A stretch of DNA of 64,000 nucleotides from Bacteroidota bacterium (GTDB lineage Bacteria; Bacteroidota; Bacteroidia; Chitinophagales; JADJOU01), in NCBI GenBank assembly GCA_016713645.1, contig JADJOU010000007.1, positions 136,683-200,682 of the forward strand, read 5' to 3'. The first letter of the stretch is position 1, and each line of letters opens with the position of its first letter. The notes beneath the pieces are model-generated. The model was not told the origin of the DNA and did no database searches. It saw only the letters and a program-made list of their open reading frames with translations. The position numbers and the translations under genes are program-made. Shown here piece after piece: positions 27,060 through 36,921 of the stretch.

Positions 27060-28799
27060 CTATTTTATAAAAGGGTAGGAGTAAATCCCTTTATTCCCTT
27101 TATAATCTTCTAATTCGATTCTAAGGGTGTGATTGCCTGGTTCAATATTGCCCTCTATGATATGGAAGAAGTGCAATGATTTTAAATCATGCTCAAATAA
27201 GATCCATTGATCGTCGATATAAGCATTGTATTCCTTAATACCAGATAGATTATCGCTGGCTCTGAAACTAAACACTTTGCCTGCAAATCGCTTATTCTTC
27301 ACAATATTGCATTGCAATATTCTCGGAGGAATAATATCTGTCGTTACAAAGAACTTCCCAAATTTGTTAAACCAAGTTTCTACTTGACCCTTGTTATAGT
27401 ATCCTCCTGCGGATTTAATTGTTTCCCCTTCTTGATAAGCTATCATCGCTTTTGACTGCAAATGCGCTGGTAAATTTTGTGGTTTAATGGAAATATAAAT
27501 ACTGTCTAAAAGAGGATCTGTATTGGCATGCACTTGAAAAATATTTGAATAATATTTAGAGCTCGGAATCATCTTGTATTTGAATGGGATATCATCAGCT
27601 AAAGATCCTTGCGGCACGGCAACTTGAATAAAATCGTTTTCAAAGGAGTTTTCAATAGAACAGTAAAAAATACTTTGTTCATTAGCTGGTTTATGCGCAA
27701 AAAGTGGCGCTTGGGGATCATAATATACCGTGAATTTTATCTCTGAGATATTGTTGGAGAAATCGGAGAGCAATATCTTTATCTCATTTGGTCCATTTCT
27801 ATCTAATTTGATGATTCCATTGTTTTCGTATTGAGGGTACATCCTAGCCTCATTGCATGGGTCGATAAAGCATTTGTGGAATATGGCATCCCGGCTCGTT
27901 CGCTCGTCATAATCCGCATAAGAATAAGAGAATCTCCAATCATCAAAATGAATCCGATCCATTTTTGATTCGAAAATGACTACGCCATTGCTTATAAGTT
28001 GGATGTCAAACAATCCATTTCTACCAATTGAATTGAGTGATTTATCAAATGCATTTACAGATATTCCAAGAATTGGGGTGTTTACTGTGACCTCACCACC
28101 AGCAATAGTATAGATGCCATTGATCTTTTGCAGCGGCAGTATTTTGTTAATGGCATTATTTTTTTTCTCTCCGAGATCATAGAGTTTAATATTCATTAAA
28201 CTTGGAGCATAATCATCTTGAACTTTAAATCCAAATAGCAAGGGATTGATGGTTTCTGCTGTTTTACTGTCGCGCATTTCAAAATGCAGGTGTGGGCCGC
28301 CTGAACCACCAGTGTTTCCGCTATATGCAATTACTTGTCCTTTCGTCACACGCAATAAATTATTGGGAAGAATGGTATCTATTTCAAATCTTCGCTGGGC
28401 GTATTGAATATGTTTGATATAGTCATTGAGCTCTGGTGATAGATTGATGAGATGCGCATAAACGCTAGTCAATTGATGCTTTGGATGCGTGATATAGAGC
28501 ACTTTGCCATAGCCCTTGGAAGATATCCCTATCCGAGAGACATAGCCATCTTCGATGGCAAAAACATCCAACCCAACCCTTGCATTGGAGCGGATATCTA
28601 TTCCAGTATGAAAATGGGTACTGCGCGGCTCCCCAAAATTTCCAGACAAGAACAAAGGAATATTAAATGGCGGATGAAAGTCGTATTCTTTTTTTAAAGC
28701 TACTGACTCATTGACGGCTAATCCTTGTCCAAAGATTTTTACAAAAAAAATTGGCAAGCATATTAGTGTTATAAAGATCGTCTTCTTAAGGTTTTTCAA
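27060..28799 (-). CDS. M23 (LytM-type) peptidoglycan metallopeptidase, exported
   Basis: A signal peptide (residues ~1-25) precedes an M23 domain at ~40-180 with intact zinc ligands: H64 and D68 in HFHTGIDIR and the H170-x-H172 pair in GPHLHFEM. The enzyme should cut stem-peptide cross-links or activate amidases in the periplasm. The remaining ~400 residues form beta-sandwich-like modules (e.g. PRILQCNIVKNKRFAGKVFSFRASDNLSGI, an Ig-like repeat), typical for a large Bacteroidota M23 group. Its start overlaps the end of the START-domain gene by 14 bases, so the two are translationally coupled. The gene is intact. Confidence 0.92.
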   Translation of the reverse strand: MKNLKKTIFITLICLPIFFVKIFGQGLAVNESVALKKEYDFHPPFNIPLFLSGNFGEPRSTHFHTGIDIRSNARVGLDVFAIEDGYVSRIGISSKGYGKVLYITHPKHQLTSVYAHLINLSPELNDYIKHIQYAQRRFEIDTILPNNLLRVTKGQVIAYSGNTGGSGGPHLHFEMRDSKTAETINPLLFGFKVQDDYAPSLMNIKLYDLGEKKNNAINKILPLQKINGIYTIAGGEVTVNTPILGISVNAFDKSLNSIGRNGLFDIQLISNGVVIFESKMDRIHFDDWRFSYSYADYDERTSRDAIFHKCFIDPCNEARMYPQYENNGIIKLDRNGPNEIKILLSDFSNNISEIKFTVYYDPQAPLFAHKPANEQSIFYCSIENSFENDFIQVAVPQGSLADDIPFKYKMIPSSKYYSNIFQVHANTDPLLDSIYISIKPQNLPAHLQSKAMIAYQEGETIKSAGGYYNKGQVETWFNKFGKFFVTTDIIPPRILQCNIVKNKRFAGKVFSFRASDNLSGIKEYNAYIDDQWILFEHDLKSLHFFHIIEGNIEPGNHTLRIELEDYKGNKGIYSYPFIK

Positions 28800-29397
28800 G
28801 GATGGTTCTCAGGTTTTCAAATGATTCAAATGGGGTGGTTGTAGCAGCCATATTGATTAAAAAGTCGGGGAGCTTCCCCCCTGGATCATAACTATTCACT
28901 TGAACTAAATGCAGTTTGTTCCCACCAATATTTTTTACAATCCAAGAACTTACTAATCTAGGCATTCTTATATAATCTTTATCTCTTGGAATGAAATCTG
29001 GCACCCCTTTTAATTCGATGATACAATTATCTTTATCAATCCTTCTTAGTTTTAAATGGACGACGAGATCTCTATTTTGAACCATGGGGATTTTTAAGAT
29101 GCATCTATAAATACATTCTGAATCACTCATTTTTTTTAGCAACATGGCTGCACTACACTTAGGCACCCAAGTTGGGTAATTGGGAAAATCAAACTGCGAT
29201 TTTAGAAAACGATCCATACTGCTTTGAATCGTCATCACAGACTTGGTATCCTTGAGATTATTCCCTTTCACAAGTCTGGTATAAACTTGAATCCCTTTTT
29301 TATCTACATTTTTTTCCCACTCTTCTGCATGAATGGAATAACTAGAAATTAAAAAGACAATCAGCAATAATCCCAATTTGTTGTGTTTACTCAACAT
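28786..29397 (-). CDS. START-domain protein, exported
   Basis: The 203-residue protein has a signal peptide (about 1-24, LLLIVFLISSYSIHA) and a single START/SRPBCC lipid-binding fold: WEKNVDKKGIQVYTR at the start, YPTWVPKCSAAMLL, NRDLVVHLKLRR, VSSWIVKNIGGN and the terminal SYDPGGKLPDFLINM, the conserved last helix region. START proteins bind hydrophobic ligands such as lipids, so a role in periplasmic lipid handling is plausible but unproven. It is coupled to the downstream M23 peptidase by a 14-base overlap, and TrxB lies 18 bases upstream on the same strand. Confidence 0.88.
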   Translation of the reverse strand: MLSKHNKLGLLLIVFLISSYSIHAEEWEKNVDKKGIQVYTRLVKGNNLKDTKSVMTIQSSMDRFLKSQFDFPNYPTWVPKCSAAMLLKKMSDSECIYRCILKIPMVQNRDLVVHLKLRRIDKDNCIIELKGVPDFIPRDKDYIRMPRLVSSWIVKNIGGNKLHLVQVNSYDPGGKLPDFLINMAATTTPFESFENLRTILEKP

Positions 29398-29415
29398 GGA
29401 TTTTGTTTTTTTTAT

Positions 29416-30357
29416 TTATGAATGATGCGCTAAATATCGCTCTGCCTCTAGTGCTGCCATGCAACCTGTTCCAGCAGCTGTTACCGCTTGTCTGTAGTTT
29501 TTATCCATTAAATCGCCTGAAGCAAACACTGCTTCCACATTGGTTTTAGTCGTGCCTGGTTCAACCAAGACATATCCTTCGGCATCCGTATTTATAAATG
29601 GTTTGAATACTTCGCTCTGAGGTGTATGGCCAATAGCTACAAAAAATCCCGAGATGGGAATTGTCGTCATCTCTCCAGTCTTATTGTTTTTGATTCTCAC
29701 CGCTTCAACTGTCTTTTCCCCAAGGATTTCATCCGTTTCACTATTCCAATACACTTTAATATTGGGGGTATTCAGCACCCTTTCTTGCATGATTTTAGAA
29801 GCGCGCATTTCTCCTTTGCGAACAATCATGTGCACATTGGTGCAGAGTTTTGATAAATAAGTAGCCTCTTCGCATGCCGTATCACCAGCGCCAACAATTG
29901 CAACTTCAGTCCCTTTGTAAAAAAAACCATCGCAAACTGCACAAGCAGATACGCCAAATCCATTTAATCGCTGCTCGCTTGGTATTCCAAGCCATTTTGC
30001 CTTTGCGCCTGTAGAGAGAATAACTGTATCAGCGAGTATTTCCTTATTCTCATCAACGATAACTTTATAAGGTGGTTTGCCACTAAAATCAACTTTGGTG
30101 ACCAATCCGTAGCGCACATCACATTCAAATCTCCTCGCTTGTTTTTCAAGATCAGCCATCAATTCAGGTCCCATTACACCTTCTGCATATCCAGGGAAAT
30201 TCTCTACATCGTTGGTGATCATCAATTGTCCACCTGGCTCAATTCCTTGATATAATATGGGTTTTAAATTAGCCCTCGATGCATAAATCGCTGCTGTATA
30301 TCCCGCTGGTCCTGATCCTATAATAAGACATTTTGTTTTTTCGATACTCGATTCCAT
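29416..30357 (-). CDS. trxB: Thioredoxin-disulfide reductase
   Basis: This is the 313-residue NADPH-dependent flavoenzyme that reduces thioredoxin in the cytoplasm. FAD binding is shown by LIIGSGPAGYTAAIYASRA (about 11-29), the redox-active pair is C139-A-V-C142 followed by DG, NADPH binding by VAIVGAGDTACEEA, and the C-terminal FAD motif by AVFASGDLMDKNYRQAVTAAGTG. Length and all motifs are normal. The gene is intact. Confidence 0.97.
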   Translation of the reverse strand: MESSIEKTKCLIIGSGPAGYTAAIYASRANLKPILYQGIEPGGQLMITNDVENFPGYAEGVMGPELMADLEKQARRFECDVRYGLVTKVDFSGKPPYKVIVDENKEILADTVILSTGAKAKWLGIPSEQRLNGFGVSACAVCDGFFYKGTEVAIVGAGDTACEEATYLSKLCTNVHMIVRKGEMRASKIMQERVLNTPNIKVYWNSETDEILGEKTVEAVRIKNNKTGEMTTIPISGFFVAIGHTPQSEVFKPFINTDAEGYVLVEPGTTKTNVEAVFASGDLMDKNYRQAVTAAGTGCMAALEAERYLAHHS

Positions 30358-30619
30358 ATTGTATTTTATTTGTTTTATAGACGAAAAAAATGAGCAAGAA
30401 GTTCCTTTTTTAAACCTCTAAAAATCAATTTACCGCAAATTTAAGAGGATTATTTAAATCTATTTGTCTTATATCAATATAGATGCTCAGCTATAGAATA
30501 GATTGGCTCTTGGATGTCTTCTATTCTCTTCAAGTGAAGAGATGTTCGCTGTAACAATTGTTACATATTGAATAGACCTAGGAAATTGGAAAGATTGCTT
30601 TATTTGAAATTATACTGGA

Positions 30620-31047
30620 TTAGCACAAGTCAATTTTGTCTATGCGATTTTGATACCGGCCTCCTTCAAACTCAGTTTCAAGAAAGGCTTGACTATTTCT
30701 GCTGCTTTTTCAAGTGAAACAAATAGAGCGGGAATACAAATAATATTGGCATTGTTGTGCTGTCTTGTCAATACCGCTAACTCTGTATCCCAAGCAATTC
30801 CTGCGCGTATTCCCTTGTGCTTATTAGCGGTAATTGCTACTCCATTTGCCGTGCCACAGATAAGAATCCCTCTATCATTTTTATTAGCTGCGATGCTCTT
30901 TGCCAATGGATGAACAAAATCTGGATAATCACAAGACGCATTGGAGTGCGTTCCAAAGTCTTGTACTGTATGATTTTTAGAAAGTATACTTAATAATGCC
31001 TCTTTGTAATCAAAACCTGCATGGTCGCATCCGATGGCTAGTTTCAT
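30620..31047 (-). CDS. rpiB: Ribose-5-phosphate isomerase B, frameshifted C-terminus
   Basis: RpiB interconverts ribose 5-phosphate and ribulose 5-phosphate in the pentose phosphate pathway. The substrate motif AIGCDHAGFDYKE and the catalytic C64 in ILICGTANGVAITANK are present. The unrepaired frame ends KLSLKEAGIKIA. Near 30681-30692 a one-base shift gives AFLETEFEGGRYQNRIDKIDLC with TAA at 30620-30622, restoring the conserved FEGGRHxxR end, whose residues contribute to the phosphate site. The gene starts 2 bases after the subtilase stop, so it is probably co-transcribed with it, an unusual pairing. Confidence 0.92.
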
Positions 31048-31049
31048 AA

Positions 31050-32680
31050 CTAATGGGGGTAAAATTTATGTGTAAATATATTTCCATTTTTATCATGGAG
31101 GCGCATAAAATACATTTGATGGGGGAATTTATCTGTAGGAATGATAAAATCGCCCATATGCGTTTCATCGTAAAACTTTTTTCCTATCGCATCGAAAATT
31201 TGAACATGAAGTGACTCTGAGCCATTATAAAATCTAATAGAAAAAGCGTCTTGTGCTACTTTAATCTCTATTGGATTGTTGATTGTTGAAACCGATGATT
31301 TTGGTTTACATTTTTTTAGCTTTTCTAGGCTTTTATACATGTTTAATCTTCCCCCTGTAACAGATTTATTGACTAAACTTGTTAGCGTATCAACACCCTC
31401 CATAATAGCGCTTTTAAAGTAGCGCGAAGTTTTAGCCATATCGCTATAATAATCTAAGGTGATGCTATCACAAGCTCTTGAATATAGGAAAGAGATAGCT
31501 CCTGCGACATGGGGTGAGGCCATCGAGGTGCCATTGAGCGTGCCATAGATTCCCCCAGGTTTTGTGGAGTATATGCCCTCACCTGGAGCATGCAAATCTA
31601 TTGATGTAGAACCAAAACCCGCTTTATTGATGTCTTGAAAATTTGTTGAAGAGACGGCGATTAAAAATTCTGATAGACAGGTGGTGGGCATATCGCCAAC
31701 GACATCGATATTGGCAAGCGCATTGGTCGTCGAAGCAGCACTCAATATGCCATATTTCCCCAAACTATCATACATGGCGCACCAGATGGGATGGTCAACT
31801 GCAAATTCCGCATCAATTCCAAATGAACTATTGGTGGCAACAATAAACGCCCCTTTGGTTTTATTGGATTGGAAATAGAGTTTTTCATATCGATGATATA
31901 ATTATAGGCCTGAACGATATTGGCGGTATTCATGACATCTCCGCCGACTATTGGAAGAATTTTTACTCCACTGTGAACGCCGGCAGTGCCAATATTATCA
32001 TTCGATTTTGCGCCAATAATTCCGCATACATGACTTCCATGAGCGGCCCCTTTGAAATCATAGACAATACCATTGTCGTCAAATGTATTCCAACCCCTGT
32101 AATCATCTACATAACCATTCGCATCATCATCGATACTATTGTCGGGAATTTCTTTTCTATTGACAAACCAGTTTATTTGACTGATGGATGAGTCTATCGG
32201 CTCGTCTATAACCGCTATCACCAGCGTATCTCCCTGGCTATTTACGATACTTGTATTATTATCCCAAACTTCAAGATATTTAATATCTGCACCTACTTTG
32301 CCCCCGCCTTGACCTGTATTGTGCAAATTCCATTGCGCAGTGAAAAATTGATCATTGAGTGTGACATCTCTTCTATAAACAGGCATTGTTTTTTCGAAAA
32401 ATTGTATTCTCTTATCCGCTTTTAGCATGGCAGCGATGGCCTCAAACGATTGATTTTCTTTGAGTGAAATCTCCCATATATTCATGGATGCGGATAATCT
32501 TTTAAGGGATGATACTTCTATGAATGGCATCAAATTCCCTCGTTTGTTTGACGGAGTTACAAATACTTGATCTGCTTGCGCATGGGGATTTAATTGCACA
32601 ATAATGCTCGCATGATGCGCATCTGCTTTGGAAATTCCAATGTAGAAGAAAAGAAATATTAGTGCAGGGATTCTCATCAT
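31050..32680 (-). CDS. Subtilisin-like serine protease with T9SS sorting domain, frameshifted
   Basis: The ~545-residue S8 peptidase has a signal peptide, a propeptide-like region, and the triad D159 (VIAVIDEPID), H214 (HGSHVCGIIG) and Ser in GTSMASPHVAG; the oxyanion Asn is in IVATNSSFG. The C-terminal ~75 residues (IFDAIGKKFYDE...PHQMYFMRLHDKNG...HKFYPH) fit the type-A T9SS sorting domain, so it should be exported through the Gld/Por machinery encoded at 41.7-46.4 kb. The frame is lost at the T-run 31881-31885 (A in the gene); one more A gives MKKLYFQSNKTKGAFIVATNSSFG. The aspartate context DEP instead of DTG is mildly unusual. Confidence 0.9.
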
Positions 32681-32737
32681 TTTTCATGCCATCGCAATGA
32701 CACTATAAAAATACAAGAATAAACTGAAATCGTCAAA

Positions 32738-33415
32738 TCAATCCATCGCTTTGCCGAGAAAAGTATTGTCGTTGATTTTAGATATTTGGTTGGATCGAAG
32801 AGATGTGTAATCATCTTCCTTTAAATCAATTTTAAAATCTTTGATATAATCCTTGTTGCCATTGGCATCTGTCGTAAATTGAAATTTCTTGTCTGATTGG
32901 TATTTGCCTATATTCGCAATATTCAAAACCATGATATATTTTGTATTGGGCTCTCCAGAAAAGTAATATTCTCCATTGATATTGGAATAGCATTGCATGG
33001 TGATATTTTTCTCCACGTTGATGATTTGAAACTTAATGCCACTGAGCGGAGCATCGATTCTTGTCTCCATTATTTTCCCTTTGATATGCAGTCCTTTTTT
33101 CTTCAAATTAAATGTGAATACAGTATTGTCTTCCTGCAAGAAATGGATGTTTTCGATGATTTTTCGATAGCCCTTTCTAGAGATGCTGACAAAGCAAATG
33201 TTGTCTTTGGGAATTGGCAAGCTTATCGTCTTAGGAACAGTTGTGAAAAAAGTATCTAATTGGAATTTACCCTCCCCTTTAATACTGATAGAGATGCTAT
33301 CTAGATGTTGTCTAGTATCGGAATCTCTGAAAGAAAATTTGTAAGACGCTACCCCTTCGGCTTCAGTTTTTATGACAAAAACCGATAAAATAATACTCAG
33401 CAATAGTGTTTTCAA
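32738..33415 (-). CDS. Exported protein with carboxypeptidase-regulatory-like domains
   Basis: The product is ~225 residues, probably starting at TTG 33415 (signal peptide LKTLLLSIILSVFVIKTEA); the frame is open further to an ATG at 33481, which would put 22 polar residues in front of the signal. The rest reads as two beta-sandwich units, the second (LHIKGKIMETRIDAPLSGIKFQIIN...GEYYFSGEPNTKY) of the carboxypeptidase regulatory-like/peptide-transthyretin type often found in Bacteroidota surface proteins. No anchor or sorting tail is seen. It precedes the subtilase on the same strand by 57 bases. Function is unknown. Confidence 0.7.
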   Translation of the reverse strand: MKTLLLSIILSVFVIKTEAEGVASYKFSFRDSDTRQHLDSISISIKGEGKFQLDTFFTTVPKTISLPIPKDNICFVSISRKGYRKIIENIHFLQEDNTVFTFNLKKKGLHIKGKIMETRIDAPLSGIKFQIINVEKNITMQCYSNINGEYYFSGEPNTKYIMVLNIANIGKYQSDKKFQFTTDANGNKDYIKDFKIDLKEDDYTSLRSNQISKINDNTFLGKAMD

Positions 33416-33616
33416 TGGAATAATTTTGTTATAAAAGTAGACTATTTGCTCGAGTTGCAGGCGATGAGCGCCAAGTAACAAGCATAAAACGCAAAAATGA
33501 ATCCATCATTTGTTTACAAACAAGAAGATGCATTTTAGCTAATGTATACAAAGTCAACAGATTGTGATTTTTGTATAAAATTATTGGGGTGTGGATAAAT
33601 TGTCTGTAAAAAAGGG

Positions 33617-34792
33617 CTATTCTCTGTAACCTAAGTAGACTTTTTTCGTTAGCGATTCGTCCCCTTTCACAAGCCGCACAAATAAAATAGATGGCGAGAC
33701 GTGTTGAAGTTCAATTTTACAATTGCTTTCTGCAATGCTAGTGGTATAGATTGTCTTTCCCAATTCATTGATAATTTCCATTTTCTCTCCAACATATTCT
33801 TGCGGAAATTCTATGGTTAGTGATTGATCGAAAGATTGAATTTTAAAAGCATCGGCACTTGCATTTGGTTTCTGGATATGAACATTTACGCTGTCTTTTG
33901 GCTTTGTGGTGTCTTTGGGCTTTGTAGTGTCTTGAGGCACAGCTGCATTGGCTCTAAAAAGAGCTCTAGTTGGTTTGCCCGACTTGTTTACATTCACAGA
34001 TAAGATGGGGTCTTTCGCTTTATCAGAATAAAAGTGATAAACAGTTTGCGTATCTTTTGGAAGTGGAATAGGAATAAAGCTAGATATATCTACCCAAAAT
34101 TTTATGATTCCAAGATTTGCCTTTGCCTCAATTTTGGTCGAGGTTTTATTGTCTTGTTTAATTCTCAAAACATCGATGGTCTCATAAGGCGTTTTTAATT
34201 TTCCAAATGCGCCAGCATGCATCGAGACATCTGTAACCAAACTCAAGCGTATAGAGTCTAAATTCGCGCCAGGAACTGGCACCAATTGTTTGAGTATCGA
34301 GTCCAAAAATGGAATTGCCTTTAAACTAATAGCAAACCCAATCGAAGAACTGGAATTTTTTGTCGTATTATAGGTAATCGGTGCGAATTGAATTAAGCGT
34401 TTTCCTTTGGTATAGAGTTGACTTTGATTGACACCAAAAAAGTTGAAATTAAGCCCTAAGCCGCGCACTTCTGTATTCGTGACTTCAACGTATTCATTTC
34501 CAAAATTTACAAAGGGCATAATAATAGATGCCGTGGGGAAAATGAGTTTGTTTGTATCGCTTGGCAATACACCGCGAATACTATCTCGATTGACTCCTTG
34601 TTTTTGTAATCCAGAAAAATCCCATAAAAAAGCTCCTGAGCTATCATTGGTAATGACAACAGGCGAACCGTCGTTGTCGATGTTTTGAACAATCGTATCC
34701 CCTGCTTTGAAGAAGATGGCTTTGGTAATAGTTATTTGTCCAAAAAGTGAACTAGAAAACAAACTGCATAGAAGGGGTAAAATAAATTTCAT
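33617..34792 (-). CDS. Secreted protein with T9SS C-terminal sorting domain
   Basis: The 391-residue protein begins with a clean signal peptide (MKFILPLLCSLFSSSLFG). Residues ~20-290 are a beta-rich region without a recognised enzyme motif. A short Pro/Lys/Thr linker (DTTKPKDTTKPKD) leads to a final ~75 residues (IQSFDQSLTIEFP...KMEIINELGKTIYTT...LFVRLVKGDESLTKKVYLG) that match the type-A sorting domain of the type IX secretion system. It is therefore a probable T9SS cargo, processed and anchored at or released from the surface. The gene is intact. Its function remains unknown. Confidence 0.82.
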   Translation of the reverse strand: MKFILPLLCSLFSSSLFGQITITKAIFFKAGDTIVQNIDNDGSPVVITNDSSGAFLWDFSGLQKQGVNRDSIRGVLPSDTNKLIFPTASIIMPFVNFGNEYVEVTNTEVRGLGLNFNFFGVNQSQLYTKGKRLIQFAPITYNTTKNSSSSIGFAISLKAIPFLDSILKQLVPVPGANLDSIRLSLVTDVSMHAGAFGKLKTPYETIDVLRIKQDNKTSTKIEAKANLGIIKFWVDISSFIPIPLPKDTQTVYHFYSDKAKDPILSVNVNKSGKPTRALFRANAAVPQDTTKPKDTTKPKDSVNVHIQKPNASADAFKIQSFDQSLTIEFPQEYVGEKMEIINELGKTIYTTSIAESNCKIELQHVSPSILFVRLVKGDESLTKKVYLGYRE

Positions 34793-34892
34793 CGAAAATC
34801 TTTAGAACTCAAACTTAAAAAAAATAATTGAGACCAATCTATTAGTTTCTTTTTAATAAATAAAATCGGATGATTTTGATGAAATAGGCAAA

Positions 34893-34924
34893 TAAAAAAG
34901 GCAATCAATTTATGACTGCCTTTT
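34893..34924 (-). terminator. Terminator of htpG
   Basis: On the minus strand AAAAGGCAGTC...GATTGCCTTTTTT pairs around a ~10-base loop and ends in a T-run, 20 bases past the htpG stop. Confidence 0.7.
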
Positions 34925-34943
34925 GCGTTTTAAATTCAAACAA

Positions 34944-36818
34944 TTACTGAATCAAAGCCACTGATCGCTTTACAAAATTGGTGAGATCTTCCCCTTTGAG
35001 CAATCCCTGGCTCAATAAAGCCAAATCGGCTGCCTGTTTGGCAAAATTTTCTTTTTTCTGTTCATCGCCTTCATGCAGTATCTTAGTCATGAGGGGATGA
35101 TTGCTATTGATGATGAGGTTATAGGTCTCAGGTAAAGAACCATAAAATGACATACCGCCGCCCATTTGACTCATGTCTCGCATTCTTCGCATAAATTCAG
35201 ACTGTGTGAGGAGTATTGGGCTATCTGTCTCACTTAAATTCTCCACTTGAACTTGATATTTTGCTTTATTGACCACTTTTTCAAAAATTTCTCCGATTTG
35301 TTTCTTCTCCTCATCACTCAATTTTGAAATACTGGGCTCATCTTTTTCAATGATTTTATCTGTGGTATTGGCATCTACGCGAACAAATTGTGTCTTTTCC
35401 ATTTTAGACTCCAATAATTGAATATAATGGGCGTCAAATGGATTGTCAAATTCTATCACATCATATCCTCTCTCTTTTGCAGAAGCAATATAGGAGTGCT
35501 GTGTCTCCGTATTATTGGTATACAGAATAATCGTATTTCCATTCTTATCGATTTGATTGGCCTTGACTTTTTCTTTGTACTCATCAAGGGTATAATATGC
35601 TTTTTCCGTATTTTTGAGCAGGGCAAATGATTTGGCTTTATCGTAGAATTTATCTTCTGTCATCATGCCATATTGAGCAAATATGCGGATATCATCCCAA
35701 ATTCCTTCAAATTCAGGTCTATTGTTTTTAAAGATCTCCTCTAATTTGTCTGCCACTTTCTTCGTGATATGGGCAGATATCTTTTTTACATTTCCATCGG
35801 ACTGCAAATAACTTCGAGATACATTGAGCGGAATATCAGGCGAATCAATGACCCCGCGCAAGAAAGTCAAAAAGTCAGGGACGATATTTTCTAATGCATC
35901 TGTGACAAAAACTTGTCTGCTGTATAATTGAATTTTATCCTTTTGAACTTCCATACTTTTATTCAATTTCGGGAAGTACAATATCCCTGTGAGATTGAAT
36001 GGAAAATCGACATTCAAGTGAATATGGAATAGAGGCTCATCAAATATATGAGGGTATAATTCGTGATAGAAATTTTTGTAATCCTCCTCTTTTAATTCTG
36101 AAGGTTTCTTAGTCCAAGCGGGTGTTGGATTGTTGATGATATTCTCTACTTCAATTTCCACCTCTTTTTCTTCCCCTTCTTGTGGCACAAATTCTTTTTT
36201 AGTGCCGAATTTGATTTTAACAGGTAAAAATTTGCAGTACTTTTTAAGTAAGCCCTCAATTTTGCTTCTCTCTAAGAAATCTTCACTGTCTTCAGCAATT
36301 CTAAGCGTGATTTCCGTACCTCTTTGATTTAAGTCAATTTCTTCTAAAGTATATTCTGGGCTTCCATCGCAAGTCCATAATGCTCCTTTTGAGCCTTCTT
36401 TGTATGAAAGGGATCGGATTTCCACTTGTTTTGCGACCATAAAAGCGGAATAGAAGCCCAGTCCGAAGTGACCGATGACGGCACTTGTATCTGTTTTATC
36501 TTTGTATTTTTGAATGAATTCCTCAGCCCCTGAGAATGCGATTTGTGCGATATACTTTACAATCTCTTCGCCCGTCATGCCCAATCCTCGATCTCGGATA
36601 ACCAATGTTTTTTCTTTAGGATTCACTTCGACTTCGATGATCATTTCACCCAATTCGCCTTTATATTCTCCTATTCCAGCCAATGCGCTTAATTTCTGTG
36701 AGGCATCCACTGCATTTGAAACCAATTCTCTCAAGAATATCTCATGGTCAGAATACAAGAATTTCTTAATGATGGGAAATATGTTTTCTGTTTGAACATT
36801 AATTTTTCCAGTTTGCAT
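34944..36818 (-). CDS. htpG: Molecular chaperone HtpG (Hsp90)
   Basis: This is the 624-residue bacterial Hsp90. The N-terminal GHKL ATPase domain shows FLRELVSNAVDASQKL, the metal/ATP motif VIRDRGLGMT and GHFGLGFYSAFMVA; the middle domain includes the catalytic-loop region LNVSRSYLQSD; the C-terminal dimerisation domain ends the protein. It refolds and remodels client proteins after heat or oxidative stress. The length is ordinary for the phylum. The upstream region carries a sigma-54-like promoter and an upstream element that are also found before grpE (see the regulatory entries). The gene is intact. Confidence 0.97.
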   Translation of the reverse strand: MQTGKINVQTENIFPIIKKFLYSDHEIFLRELVSNAVDASQKLSALAGIGEYKGELGEMIIEVEVNPKEKTLVIRDRGLGMTGEEIVKYIAQIAFSGAEEFIQKYKDKTDTSAVIGHFGLGFYSAFMVAKQVEIRSLSYKEGSKGALWTCDGSPEYTLEEIDLNQRGTEITLRIAEDSEDFLERSKIEGLLKKYCKFLPVKIKFGTKKEFVPQEGEEKEVEIEVENIINNPTPAWTKKPSELKEEDYKNFYHELYPHIFDEPLFHIHLNVDFPFNLTGILYFPKLNKSMEVQKDKIQLYSRQVFVTDALENIVPDFLTFLRGVIDSPDIPLNVSRSYLQSDGNVKKISAHITKKVADKLEEIFKNNRPEFEGIWDDIRIFAQYGMMTEDKFYDKAKSFALLKNTEKAYYTLDEYKEKVKANQIDKNGNTIILYTNNTETQHSYIASAKERGYDVIEFDNPFDAHYIQLLESKMEKTQFVRVDANTTDKIIEKDEPSISKLSDEEKKQIGEIFEKVVNKAKYQVQVENLSETDSPILLTQSEFMRRMRDMSQMGGGMSFYGSLPETYNLIINSNHPLMTKILHEGDEQKKENFAKQAADLALLSQGLLKGEDLTNFVKRSVALIQ

Positions 36819-36842
36819 TTTTTAAATTTTTCAAACAGTCCT

Positions 36843-36884
36843 TCAATCATTATGCCATCGCTATGTTCTGCGACAATTTGTCAG
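36843..36884 (-). promoter_or_regulatory. Heat-shock-type promoter region of htpG
   Basis: Read on the minus strand: CTGACAAATTGTCG (36884-36871), a near-palindrome, then TGGCA (36857-36853), six bases, and TTGA (36846-36843), 24 bases before the ATG at 36818. TGGCA-N6-TTG(A) resembles a -24/-12 sigma-54 promoter with A in place of the final C. grpE has the same two elements in the same order and near-identical spacing. Confidence 0.55.
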
Positions 36885-36921
36885 CGATGAGCGCTGAATT
36901 GCATTAATGACGAGGATGGGA

